Positions 35,414 to 44,837 of a DNA stretch of 64,000 nt are shown here, piece after piece. The position numbers were made by a program, and so were the translations under genes. Each line of letters starts with the position of its first letter. Within the stretch, counting starts at the first letter, position 1. The notes under the pieces were generated by a model. It worked only from the letters and a program-made list of their open reading frames with translations. It had not been told where the DNA came from and did not search any database. Source of the stretch: Bacteroidales bacterium. Its GTDB lineage: Bacteria > Bacteroidota > Bacteroidia > Bacteroidales > UBA932. The DNA lies in the NCBI GenBank assembly GCA_017429475.1, contig JAFROX010000010.1:1-64000 (forward strand), written 5' to 3'.

Positions 35414-37440
35414 TGATGATATTCAAGGAAGAAATCCTGGCAGGAATACCGCAAGACATCCTGCCGGAGCAGAAGCCTTACGACGATAAAGTAAATCACG
35501 CTCCCAAACGCAAAGACATCCTCACTGAAGCCGAAAAGGAACTGGCGCTTCGCAATGCGCTGCGGTATTTCCCTCCCAGACTGCACGCTCAGCTCGCCCC
35601 TGAATTCGCTCAGGAGCTGAAGGACTACGGCCGCATCTATATGTACCGCTACCGTCCGTCCTACCGGATGTACGCCCGCCCCATCGACGAGTATCCAGCC
35701 AAATGCCGGCAGGCCGCCGCGATGATGGCTATGATCCAGAACAACCTGGACGAGCGCGTGGCCCAGCATCCCCACGAACTGATAGTCTATGGCGGCAACG
35801 GCGCCGCATTCCAGAACTGGGCACAGTACCGTCTTGTTATGCAGTACCTGGCCAATATGACTGAGGAGCAGACGCTGGCAATGTACAGCGGCCATCCGCT
35901 CGGTTTGTTCCCGAGCCATAAGGACGCTCCGCGGGTAATCATCACCAACGGAATGGTTATTCCCAATTATTCTTCCCAAGACAACTGGGAACGCTTCAAT
36001 GCGATGGGCGTTTCGCAGTACGGCCAGATGACTGCGGGTTCCTGGATGTACATCGGTCCTCAGGGCATCGTTCACGGCACCACGATCACCGTGATGAATG
36101 CTGCCCGCAAACAGTTGTGGAAACGTGGCCTGAAAGGGACTGAAGAGGAACGTCACGGAATGCTGTTCGTAACTGCAGGCCTCGGCGGAATGTCGGGTGC
36201 ACAGCCCAAAGCCGGCAACATCGCAGGAGTAGTGAGCGTAACTGCCGAAATAAATCCTTCAGCGGCACAGAAACGCTACGATCAGGGATGGGTGGACGAA
36301 CTGCACGAAAACCTTGACGAACTGATGGCCAGAATCCGCAAGGCCGTGGCAGACCGGGAAGTCGTTTCACTGGCCTATGTCGGCAACGTCGTGGACCTCT
36401 GGGAACGGCTGGCCGATGAAGGAATCAATGTCGACCTTGGATCAGACCAGACCTCGCTCCACAATCCTTTTGCAGGCGGTTATTATCCGGCCGGGCTGAG
36501 TTTCGAAGAAAGCAAGGCCCTGATGGCATCTGATCCTGCAGCCTTCAAGGAGGCCGTCTATGCTTCACTCCGCCGCCACGCCGCAGCGATCGGACGGCTC
36601 TCTGCCAAGGGAATGTATTTCTTCGACTACGGCAACGCCTTCCTGCTGGAATGCTCAAGGGCAGGCGCCGACGTGCTCAAAGCCGACGGCAGCTTCAAAT
36701 ATCCTTCATATGTACAGGACATAATGGGCCCTATGTATTTCGACTATGGCTTCGGTCCGTTCCGCTGGGTATGTATGAGCGAGGATCCCGACGACCTCGC
36801 CCTCACCGACAGGCTGGCAATGGAAGTGCTGGAAGAAGAAGCCCGCACGTCCCCCGACGAGATCAAGGGACAGATGCACGACAACATCAAGTGGATTGAC
36901 GAGGCAGGCCGCAACAAGCTTGTAGTGGGCTCCCAGGCCCGTATCCTTTACGCCGACTGCGAAGGACGAACGAAGATAGCACTGGCATTCAACCAAGCCA
37001 TCCGCGACGGAAGGCTCAAAGGACCTGTCGTCCTTGGCCGCGACCACCACGATGTATCCGGCACGGACTCCCCTTTCCGTGAGACATCCAACATTTATGA
37101 CGGCAGTCAGTTCACGGCCGATATGGCAGTTCAGAACGTCATCGGAGACTCTTTCCGCGGAGCCACCTGGGTATCCGTCCACAACGGCGGAGGAGTCGGC
37201 TGGGGTGAAGTGATCAACGGAGGTTTCGGAATGGTCATCGACGGCTCCGAGACTTCTGCCCGCCATATCCGCGAAATGCTGTTCTGGGATGTCAACAACG
37301 GAATCGCACGCCGCAGCTGGGCCCGCAACCAGGGAGCAATGAACAGTGCCCTGCGTGAGATGGCCCGCACTCCGGAACTGAAGATAACTATGCCTAACAT
37401 TGCTGACGACAACATAATCAAAGACGCCTTGACACTATGA
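35413..37440 (+). CDS. hutU: Urocanate hydratase
   Basis: A 675-residue urocanase that hydrates urocanate to imidazolonepropionate using tightly bound NAD. It has the long form seen in Bacteroidetes and animals, about 120 residues longer than the Pseudomonas enzyme. Conserved blocks are YGGNGAAFQNWAQYRL, TAGSWMYIGPQGIVHGT, GGMSGAQPKAG, DLGSDQTSLHNPF, the cysteine in AFLLECSRAGAD and SVHNGGGVGWGEV. The start is the first of two adjacent ATG-type codons; overlap with ftcD suggests coupling. Confidence 0.96.
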   Translation: MMIFKEEILAGIPQDILPEQKPYDDKVNHAPKRKDILTEAEKELALRNALRYFPPRLHAQLAPEFAQELKDYGRIYMYRYRPSYRMYARPIDEYPAKCRQAAAMMAMIQNNLDERVAQHPHELIVYGGNGAAFQNWAQYRLVMQYLANMTEEQTLAMYSGHPLGLFPSHKDAPRVIITNGMVIPNYSSQDNWERFNAMGVSQYGQMTAGSWMYIGPQGIVHGTTITVMNAARKQLWKRGLKGTEEERHGMLFVTAGLGGMSGAQPKAGNIAGVVSVTAEINPSAAQKRYDQGWVDELHENLDELMARIRKAVADREVVSLAYVGNVVDLWERLADEGINVDLGSDQTSLHNPFAGGYYPAGLSFEESKALMASDPAAFKEAVYASLRRHAAAIGRLSAKGMYFFDYGNAFLLECSRAGADVLKADGSFKYPSYVQDIMGPMYFDYGFGPFRWVCMSEDPDDLALTDRLAMEVLEEEARTSPDEIKGQMHDNIKWIDEAGRNKLVVGSQARILYADCEGRTKIALAFNQAIRDGRLKGPVVLGRDHHDVSGTDSPFRETSNIYDGSQFTADMAVQNVIGDSFRGATWVSVHNGGGVGWGEVINGGFGMVIDGSETSARHIREMLFWDVNNGIARRSWARNQGAMNSALREMARTPELKITMPNIADDNIIKDALTL

Positions 37441-38924
37441 CACACAAGATAAGTTTCAAACACCTGTCACTCGACGGAATCAAAGAAATACTGGACAAGC
37501 ATAAAAAACTGGAACTGTCCGAAGAATGCACCTATGCGATAATCCGCTGCCGCACATACCTCGATGAGAAGATCAAGTCCGTTGGCCGCCCCATCTACGG
37601 CATTACGACCGGCTTCGGCAGTCTCTACAACGTAAGCATCCCTGAAGACGAACTGGGTCAGCTCCAGCACAACCTGGTGATGTCGCACGCGTGCGGCACC
37701 GGTGACAGGGTCAATCCGGAAATCGTGAGACTGATGCTCCTGCTGAAGGTGCAGAACCTCTCCTACGGTCATTCCGGAGCCCAGCTCCAGACAGTGCAGA
37801 GACTGATAGATATGTTCAACGAGGACATTCTCCCGGTTGTCTATACCCAGGGCTCCCTTGGCGCTTCAGGAGACCTCGTGCCTCTGGCTCATATGTGTCT
37901 TCCGCTGATCGGGATGGGCGAGGTGCTCTATAACGGAGAAGTGAGGCCTGCTGCCGATGTATGGAGAGAAAAGGGCTGGGAGCCGATCTCCCTGAAAAGC
38001 AAGGAAGGGCTGGCTCTGCTCAACGGGACCCAGTTTATGAGCGCTCACGCAATATGGTGTCTTCTCAAGAGCTACCGCCTGAGCAAATGGGCCGACATCA
38101 TAGGTGCCATCTCTCTCGACGCCTTTGACGGCCGCATCGAGGCTTTCCTGCCACTCACCCACAGGCTTCGCACTCACGAGGGCCAGCTCGATACTGCAGA
38201 GCGCTTTATGAGGCTGCTGGGTGGTAGTGAACTCATCTCCCGTCCTAAAGAACACGTTCAGGACCCTTATTCATTCCGCTGCATCCCGCAGGTTCACGGT
38301 GCAGTGAAGGACAACATCAAGTACGTGCGTTCAGTCATCGAGAACGAGATCAACTCGACGACCGACAATCCTAATATTTTCCCCGACGAGGATATGATCA
38401 TATCCGCAGGCAATTTCCACGGCGAGCCGATTGCCATCCCTATGGATGCACTTGCCATCGCTATGGCGGAGTTGTCGAACATATCCGAGCGGCGCATCTA
38501 CCAGCTTATCGCAGGAGTACGCGGCCTTCCGAAATTCCTGGTGGCCAACCCCGGCCTGAATTCAGGGTTTATGATTCCGCAGTACACGGCAGCCTCTATT
38601 GTCAGCCAGAACAAGATGCTCTGCTGGCCTGCTTCAGTCGATTCCATCCCGTCTTCACAGGGCCAGGAGGATCACGTCAGTATGGGCGCAAACTCCGCAA
38701 CAAAGCTGGTGAAGGTAGTGGACAACTGCGAGACTGTGCTTGCCATCGAACTGATGAACGCAGCTCAGGCTATGGAGTTCCGCCGCCCTGCCAAGAGCAG
38801 CAAGATGCTCGAAGCCATCCTTTCTGATTTCCGCAAGGAAGTTCCCTTTGTGGACAATGACACATACCTGTCTCCTCTCATCCACCGCAGCGTGGAGTTT
38901 ATCAAGAGGGAGAATTATTTCTAA
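37437..38924 (+). CDS. hutH: Histidine ammonia-lyase
   Basis: A 495-residue cytoplasmic lyase that converts L-histidine to urocanate and ammonia. The MIO prosthetic group forms from A143-S144-G145 in GSLGASGDLVPLAHM. Other family blocks are YGITTGFGSLYN, NGTQFMSAHA, QDPYSFRCIPQVHGA, NEINSTTDNPNIF and QYTAASIVSQNK. Length is normal. It overlaps hutU by four bases (ATGA). Confidence 0.97.
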   Translation: MTHKISFKHLSLDGIKEILDKHKKLELSEECTYAIIRCRTYLDEKIKSVGRPIYGITTGFGSLYNVSIPEDELGQLQHNLVMSHACGTGDRVNPEIVRLMLLLKVQNLSYGHSGAQLQTVQRLIDMFNEDILPVVYTQGSLGASGDLVPLAHMCLPLIGMGEVLYNGEVRPAADVWREKGWEPISLKSKEGLALLNGTQFMSAHAIWCLLKSYRLSKWADIIGAISLDAFDGRIEAFLPLTHRLRTHEGQLDTAERFMRLLGGSELISRPKEHVQDPYSFRCIPQVHGAVKDNIKYVRSVIENEINSTTDNPNIFPDEDMIISAGNFHGEPIAIPMDALAIAMAELSNISERRIYQLIAGVRGLPKFLVANPGLNSGFMIPQYTAASIVSQNKMLCWPASVDSIPSSQGQEDHVSMGANSATKLVKVVDNCETVLAIELMNAAQAMEFRRPAKSSKMLEAILSDFRKEVPFVDNDTYLSPLIHRSVEFIKRENYF

Positions 38925-38927
38925 CCG

Positions 38928-40154
38928 ATGAAGACACTTGTCACCGATATAGGACTGCTCGTGGGTATCGGCACCGATATCCGCAAGGAAGGCGCTGCGA
39001 TGAGCGAAGTCGGCTGCCTTAAAGATGCCTGGCTGCTGATTGAAGATGAACAGATTGTCGGCTTCGGCACGATGGCTGACGGACTGCCTTCCGGCGTTGA
39101 CCTAAACTGGAGCGCCGAAGGCAGGATGGTCATCCCTGCATTCTGCGATTCCCATACCCACGCAGTGTGGGCCGGCAGCCGCGAGCGGGAGTTCGAAGAC
39201 AAGATACGTGGGCTCAGCTATGCCGAAATTGCCGCCAACGGCGGAGGCATCCTCAATTCGGCAGACCTGCTCCACAATACTTCAGAGGATGAACTGTTCG
39301 AACAGAGCATCGAGCGTGTCCTCGAGATGATGGCGGCCGGAAGCGGAGCCATCGAGATCAAGAGCGGATACGGATTGAGCACTGCCGACGAGTTGAAGAT
39401 GCTCCGCGTCATACGCCGTATCCGTGAAACCGTACCTGCCGTGGTGAAATCCACATTCCTCGGGGCTCACGCTGTTGCGCGGGGAATGTCACGGGAAGAT
39501 TACGTCCGGCTCGTATGCCGCGAGATGATTCCGGCCGTGGCCGCTGAAGGCCTGGCTGATTTTGCAGATGTATTCTGCGAGCAGGGATTCTTTACCGTTG
39601 ACGATACGGCAGAGATTCTGGAGACTGCCGCAAAATATGGCCTGAGGCCGAAACTGCACGCCAACCAGCTTGCTGTGAGCGGCGGTGTACAGGTCGGAGT
39701 TGCTAATGGTGCACTATCTGTGGACCATCTCGAGAGGACCACACAGGCCGAGATTGACTGTCTGAAAGGGAGTGCCACTATGCCCACGATGCTTCCCGGC
39801 GCATCATTCTTCCTTCGGGATCCATACGGAAACGCCAAGGGGTTCATCGAAGCAGGGCTGGGCGTAGCGCTCGCCTCTGACTATAATCCCGGCACCTCTC
39901 CTTCCGGCGATATGCGTTTCGTGATGGCTCTCGGCTGCATCAGGATGAGGCTCACCCCGGAACAGGCCTTCAATGCAGTAACCGTCAATTCAGCCTGTGC
40001 AATGGACGTCAGCGGCATAGCCGGCTCCATCGCCGTCGGCAAGCTCGCGAACCTCATCGTCGCAAAGCCCGGCTTCGACACCCTCGGCAGCCTCGCATAC
40101 CGCTACACCACCCCCTTCATCGACAAAGTCATCCTGCGGGGAAAGGCTATTTGA
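38928..40154 (+). CDS. hutI: Imidazolonepropionase
   Basis: A 408-residue amidohydrolase that opens imidazolonepropionate to formiminoglutamate. It has the metal-binding PAFCDSHTHAVWAGSR motif, EIKSGYGLSTADELKML, FLGAHAVA, the later metal histidine in KLHANQLAVSGG, DHLERT and ASDYNPGTSP. The gene starts three bases after hutH and completes the pathway with FtcD, HutU and HutH. Its 3' end overlaps the convergent btuB-like gene by eight bases. Confidence 0.96.
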   Translation: MKTLVTDIGLLVGIGTDIRKEGAAMSEVGCLKDAWLLIEDEQIVGFGTMADGLPSGVDLNWSAEGRMVIPAFCDSHTHAVWAGSREREFEDKIRGLSYAEIAANGGGILNSADLLHNTSEDELFEQSIERVLEMMAAGSGAIEIKSGYGLSTADELKMLRVIRRIRETVPAVVKSTFLGAHAVARGMSREDYVRLVCREMIPAVAAEGLADFADVFCEQGFFTVDDTAEILETAAKYGLRPKLHANQLAVSGGVQVGVANGALSVDHLERTTQAEIDCLKGSATMPTMLPGASFFLRDPYGNAKGFIEAGLGVALASDYNPGTSPSGDMRFVMALGCIRMRLTPEQAFNAVTVNSACAMDVSGIAGSIAVGKLANLIVAKPGFDTLGSLAYRYTTPFIDKVILRGKAI

Positions 40155-42210
40155 CCTTTTTGAATATAGGCCGGATCTCGATGAAGAATTCGAAGTTGCG
40201 GCCGGGCATAGGACGGTTCAGGACAGATTCGTACTCCTCGTTGAAGAGATTGTTGACCGCTAGTTTGAGCGACAGCTCCGCAGGCTTCGTCATAAACCGC
40301 TTCTCGAGCACGATGTCATTCATAAAATATGGCAGCACCCTCCCTATCTTCGACTTGATGTCATTGTCAGAAGTAGTGAAACGCTCACTGTAATAACACC
40401 ACTTGTAGGTCAGCTTCCAGCTCTTGTAGGCCAGCGAACCATTTACTGAAGACGAGAGCAACGGCACATAGACAAGCTGCTTGCCGATAGCCTCGTCAGC
40501 CCAGTCGGCCGGGTCGCCGTTGTTGATGGAAGGCGTCCAGGAGAACGAACCGTTCAGATGCAGCTGCCAGTCACGCGCAAGCTGCAGGAAACCGCCCGCC
40601 TTCGCCTCGATGCCGTAGGCGTGAACCTGCTTGATGTTGCGCGGAGTCCAGTAACCCTTGAAGGTAGGAATCCACACGATCCAGTCATCTATATACGAAT
40701 CGAACCAGGTCAGCTCCCCGTCAAGAGAATAGACATCATCCTTTGCCGTGGCAAAGCTGACACCCGCATCATACGAAATACCCTTCTCCGGCTTCAGGTC
40801 AGGATTGCCGCCAGGCATGAAATAGAGGTCATTGAGAGTAGGAAAACGGAAGTTGCGGCTGGCAGAAGCCTTGAGTCGGACATTGCCAGTGCGGCTGACG
40901 AGATAGTCCGCGAAGAATGCGGGAATTAGCGGAGTGAAACTGTCGCCGTAAAGTTCTTCCCTCAGAGAAGCGCTCAGTCCCAGCCTCTGGGTAGGCTGCC
41001 ACTTTGCGGAAATGTATGACAACATCTCGAAACGCGCCTGATTGTAGCCGATGGCAATCTTCTGGACATTTCCCTCAATGGTCGCAGATCCGGTTAGCGC
41101 AGCGGCATTGCGGTCTTTGCTCTGCACGAAATGCTGGTAGGCAGCCAGCTGAGCCGTGAGCATCCAGTTGCCGGGCAGGAAGAACTCGGCCTCGCTCTGG
41201 GCATAGACCGTATTGATGCGGCTGCGGCTCTCCACCATCTGCACCATCTGCCCGTTGCCCTTGTCCTTGATGAAATCATAGGCCTGGCGTGTGCCGTTGT
41301 AGCCTGCCTTGGTGTGGACCTTGTAACTGCGGCGCTCATGGTCCCAGCTGAGCACGCTGCGCAGGGTCTTCTCCCCCTGTTCGTTGACATAGTCCTGGTT
41401 GCTGCGGTAATCGACACTGAGCATCGGTACGCCACGTGTGCTGGCCATATACCAGGCATTGATGCCGAAGCGGTCGCCTCCTCCGGTGTTGTAGTATGCC
41501 TCCTGCAGGATATGGAAATCACGAATCGAACCGCAGCGGTTCGTGTCGATCGGATACTGGCCGTCGACCTTCTTGTTATAGTTGCGGTATGTGAAGTCGT
41601 TGCGGCTGGAAGTGTATACGGCACGGGTTGATGTCTGCCAGTGTTCGTCACCCCAGGTCACCCTCAGGAATTCATCGAAGGTACCAAAGGAACCTATGCC
41701 CTGCACCGCCTGGATGCCGAGACCTTTGTATTGTGCGGGTTCTGTCGACAGCACTACCGCACCGCCGAGACCACCTCCGGACATACCGAGCGAAGATGAG
41801 CCGTGAAGCAGCGAGGCATCATCTATGAAGTATGACGGAATCATCGAGAAATCGGTCATTCCAAGCATCGGCGAATTGATCTTCATACCGTTCCAGCTGA
41901 CCTGCGTGTGAGATGCAGATGTGCCCCTGAATGCAATCGTCGAGAGGCTGCCTCGTCCATACTGCTTGACAAATACAGACGAATTGAAGGTAAGCACGTC
42001 GGCTATGGACAGTGCGATATTGTCCCTGAGCGCTATCGTATCAAGCCTTGTCTCCTGGATTCCAATCTTCCGCATAGGGCGGTCGGCCGTAATGCCGGCG
42101 GCATCGATAGGTACCACGTAGCTCGGGTCTTCATTCCACCAATCTCCTTGTGCTCTGAGGATTACCGGCAGAAGTAACAGAAAAGTTATGAGGATGAATC
42201 TATATTTCAT
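40147..42210 (-). CDS. btuB: TonB-dependent outer-membrane corrinoid receptor, BtuB-like
   Basis: A 687-residue outer-membrane receptor with a signal peptide (LLLLPVILRAQ). The plug domain (about 45-165) includes SIADVLTFNSSVFVKQYGRG, AFRGTSASHTQVSWNG and GMSGGGLGGAVVLST; the remainder alternates as a 22-strand barrel with a terminal aromatic strand (FEFFIEIRPIF). Substrate is inferred as cobalamin and related corrinoids because the gene lies directly after a BtuG gene (3-base gap) in an operon headed by a cobalamin riboswitch. No carboxypeptidase-regulatory SusC extension is present. Confidence 0.88.
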   Translation of the reverse strand: MKYRFILITFLLLLPVILRAQGDWWNEDPSYVVPIDAAGITADRPMRKIGIQETRLDTIALRDNIALSIADVLTFNSSVFVKQYGRGSLSTIAFRGTSASHTQVSWNGMKINSPMLGMTDFSMIPSYFIDDASLLHGSSSLGMSGGGLGGAVVLSTEPAQYKGLGIQAVQGIGSFGTFDEFLRVTWGDEHWQTSTRAVYTSSRNDFTYRNYNKKVDGQYPIDTNRCGSIRDFHILQEAYYNTGGGDRFGINAWYMASTRGVPMLSVDYRSNQDYVNEQGEKTLRSVLSWDHERRSYKVHTKAGYNGTRQAYDFIKDKGNGQMVQMVESRSRINTVYAQSEAEFFLPGNWMLTAQLAAYQHFVQSKDRNAAALTGSATIEGNVQKIAIGYNQARFEMLSYISAKWQPTQRLGLSASLREELYGDSFTPLIPAFFADYLVSRTGNVRLKASASRNFRFPTLNDLYFMPGGNPDLKPEKGISYDAGVSFATAKDDVYSLDGELTWFDSYIDDWIVWIPTFKGYWTPRNIKQVHAYGIEAKAGGFLQLARDWQLHLNGSFSWTPSINNGDPADWADEAIGKQLVYVPLLSSSVNGSLAYKSWKLTYKWCYYSERFTTSDNDIKSKIGRVLPYFMNDIVLEKRFMTKPAELSLKLAVNNLFNEEYESVLNRPMPGRNFEFFIEIRPIFKKVK

Positions 42211-42213
42211 ACC

Positions 42214-43287
42214 CTACCTCCAGCAGAAATTCCCAGGGTTGATACCCACGTTGAACGTATCCAGCAGTTCACCTTGAGGGCTGTAGCGGAGTACTACACC
42301 CGACTGAACATAGTCGATAGCGTCAGAGACGTATATTTCATCATTTATCGGGTTCAGGGTCAGCCCGTAGAACAACGTACCCTCACGAGAGATGAAAGGC
42401 CTGACAGGCAAATGTGCGGCATCCACCGACATTTTCCATACTCCGGAATTCAGCCAGTAAAGCTCATCACCTTCCGCGTTGACAGTCAGCTTGGAAGCGT
42501 TGTCATCTGAAGGAAACGTAAAGGTCTGCTCTATCTCAAATGAATCCGGATCGATCCGCAGCAGCTTGGCAGCCTCGAAACCATATCCACTGTCCTCGAA
42601 TCCGCCGTCGGTCAGGACCCAGAGCTTGCCATTGCAGTCCTTCACCATAGATTCCGGCTGTATGCCCACGACAAGGGCCTTGACAACCTCGTCGGTCTGG
42701 GTATCGATCTTGAGTATGCGGTTCTGGTAGGACCAGCAATTGGTTATGACGTAGCGTCCGAATTCCACCATCATTTCGGTTGAACCGGACTCAAAATCCA
42801 TGTCTGTTGTGACGTAGCCTGTAGTCTGGCCTGTAGCCGGGTTGACTATGAAGATTCTCGGGTCCCAGATCTGGGTGACATAGGCCTTCGTGGGACTCAG
42901 CATCCTGAAGTACCTTGGAGCCGTGAAGCCGGTGAGGCGCCGCACCTCCTTGAAGGTCGAAGGGTCGATGCCGAAGATAACTCCGGAGTTGTTGACCACG
43001 ACCCAGCCTATTCCGTCCTCTATGGTCATCGACTGGGCCACATCGCCGAGCTTGAAGCCGTTGCTGCGGACGAACACTTCGTTTTCGACGTGCTTCGTGG
43101 CGGGATCATAATACGACAGGGATGCATTGCCGTACATATAGTTGCCCTCGTTGATGATGAAAAGCCCTTCCCCAGATGGGTCCATATTGAAATCTTCCTC
43201 TTCCGCCGGTCCGTACTTCATGCAGGAAGGAAGAACTGCCAATGCCAGGAACAGAATGGCTGGAAGGATATGTTTCAATGCTCTCAT
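42214..43287 (-). CDS. btuG: Surface corrinoid-binding beta-propeller lipoprotein BtuG
   Basis: A 357-residue lipoprotein (lipobox VLPSC, Cys about 22) predicted to be a seven-bladed propeller. Blade-like repeats include GLFIINEGNYMYGNASLSYYD, IGWVVVNNSGVIFGID, RIFIVNPATG, KLWVLTDGG and EIYVSDAIDY. Bacteroides BtuG proteins bind vitamin B12 very tightly at the cell surface and pass it to BtuB. The match in fold and in position, directly upstream of btuB under a B12 riboswitch, makes the assignment strong. Its start overlaps the previous stop by four bases. Confidence 0.9.
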   Translation of the reverse strand: MRALKHILPAILFLALAVLPSCMKYGPAEEEDFNMDPSGEGLFIINEGNYMYGNASLSYYDPATKHVENEVFVRSNGFKLGDVAQSMTIEDGIGWVVVNNSGVIFGIDPSTFKEVRRLTGFTAPRYFRMLSPTKAYVTQIWDPRIFIVNPATGQTTGYVTTDMDFESGSTEMMVEFGRYVITNCWSYQNRILKIDTQTDEVVKALVVGIQPESMVKDCNGKLWVLTDGGFEDSGYGFEAAKLLRIDPDSFEIEQTFTFPSDDNASKLTVNAEGDELYWLNSGVWKMSVDAAHLPVRPFISREGTLFYGLTLNPINDEIYVSDAIDYVQSGVVLRYSPQGELLDTFNVGINPGNFCWR

Positions 43288-44738
43288 TCAGAAAGGTTGT
43301 TGTCGAAGATGCCGCAGACTTCGGTGGATATCTCACCCAGCCAGCCGCTGCTGCCGTTGATGGCATTCTGCACCTTGACGAAATCGATGTATTTCAGGTC
43401 GGCGGGGCTGCCGTCATAACGGACAGCATCGCTTATCTTGAAATGGTTGGTGTCCTTGCTGCCAAGCATATCGGTCTCATTGAAGTTGTCGACATAGCCC
43501 CAGCCATAAGGCGGATTGACCCAGTAGGTGCCGTTTCCGGAACGGTCGTAGTTATGGGCTTCGAGCCTTGTGCCTCGCAGGGTATAGCTGTCTTCTGAAA
43601 TCCACAGCGGATAGTACCATTCCTGCTGGTGATATGCTCCCATATAATTGACCTTGCCGCTTCCGCCCTGGTTGTCGGTCCACTGGACAGACATCCCTGG
43701 TGCAGAAGGCTTGTAGTATGTGACGCTGTAGTCGTGGATGGTGGTTTCAGCGAAAGTGTCGGAGCCCTTGAGCTCATACCAGGTATCGTTAGGAAGTCCG
43801 TCGCCGTTCTCATCCTGCATAACCCACACTGCGCCTGCCTCAGTATATTCTTCAGAGAGGTGCGTAGCGATGCCTATTTCGTAACCGCCGTTGTTGTCGA
43901 TGCTGTGGTCGAACCCGACAACCACATAACCTCCGAACCCGCCTAGTGACACATAGCTTCCCTTACTGAACCTCTTCACCACATATTCAACAGCTTCCTC
44001 CGGAGTATTGGCAGTATAGTCTTCGTTGACGTACTGGCCCGGAGCCGGCGTGAACTCGAAAATGCGGCTGGCTGCGGACGAGCTGGAAGCACCGGCAGCC
44101 CTGCGATAAGTGCCCTCTGCCGGGCATACGTTGACGGTAAGTGTCTGCGAGAACTTGCCGTGAGTGACGCACAATTCAAAGATTCCCTCCTGCTTTGCCT
44201 CAAAGACATATTCAGGTTCGGTGGAATTCTGGACTTCAGTACCGTTCTGTGTCCACACATAGCTGATGCCGTCATCTTCCTTGATGTCGTAAGGCTTAAG
44301 AAGGATGCTGCGTCCGAGGCTGACATTGAATTCTGTCTGGGGGAATGTCCAGAAATCGTCATCGGGTTCCGGTTCCGGATCGGGTGGCGGAGCAGGAGCC
44401 TTCACGTCCACGCGGATCTCGTCAGAGGCGCTGCCCGCATCCGTTTTGACCGTAATTCTGATATATACGCTATGCGCAACATCATCGGTATAGCGAAGTA
44501 CAGGTTCTGTGGAAATGACTTTATTGTCGATGGTCCAGGCATATGTGGCGCCGGTGACATATTTATACGACGGAGATACGGTGAGCGTCTCTCCCGTCAT
44601 AACCGTATATACTGCCGACGAATTGTCAAGACTGATCTCCGGCGGCATCAGCTTGGTGTCGTCGATGACCTCGTTCCAGTTGCAGGATACTGCAAGCAGG
44701 AGCATCAGAGCCATTATGATCGAATTGGACCTTCTCAT
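43284..44738 (-). CDS. Cell-surface PKD-like lipoprotein of the corrinoid uptake operon
   Basis: A 484-residue lipoprotein (lipobox LAVSCN) of unassigned function. Two Ig/PKD-like domains come first (about 30-115 and 125-200, with YAWTIDNKVI and YVWTQNGTEV), separated by an acidic proline linker (PPPDPEPEPDDD). The C-terminal half (about 230-484) contains GGFGGYVVVGFDHSI, AGAVWVMQDENGDGLPND and a tyrosine/tryptophan-rich stretch. The same type of gene accompanies btuG in Bacteroides B12 loci, so a role in surface corrinoid binding or assembly is inferred. The ATG at 44738 gives the signal peptide; an upstream frame to 44765 does not. Confidence 0.7.
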   Translation of the reverse strand: MRRSNSIIMALMLLLAVSCNWNEVIDDTKLMPPEISLDNSSAVYTVMTGETLTVSPSYKYVTGATYAWTIDNKVISTEPVLRYTDDVAHSVYIRITVKTDAGSASDEIRVDVKAPAPPPDPEPEPDDDFWTFPQTEFNVSLGRSILLKPYDIKEDDGISYVWTQNGTEVQNSTEPEYVFEAKQEGIFELCVTHGKFSQTLTVNVCPAEGTYRRAAGASSSSAASRIFEFTPAPGQYVNEDYTANTPEEAVEYVVKRFSKGSYVSLGGFGGYVVVGFDHSIDNNGGYEIGIATHLSEEYTEAGAVWVMQDENGDGLPNDTWYELKGSDTFAETTIHDYSVTYYKPSAPGMSVQWTDNQGGSGKVNYMGAYHQQEWYYPLWISEDSYTLRGTRLEAHNYDRSGNGTYWVNPPYGWGYVDNFNETDMLGSKDTNHFKISDAVRYDGSPADLKYIDFVKVQNAINGSSGWLGEISTEVCGIFDNNLSE

Positions 44739-44837
44739 ATTCGCAACAGCGTTCAAAGATAGCAATTAAACTTAAACAGATTCCCTCCCGGCACAAGACC
44801 GGAAGGGAATCACAACAACAAATAATATCAGCTTTCT

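Noticed and set aside
35131-36156. Minus-strand 341-codon open frame
   Set aside because: Antisense to ftcD and hutU, both clear enzymes of the hut operon.
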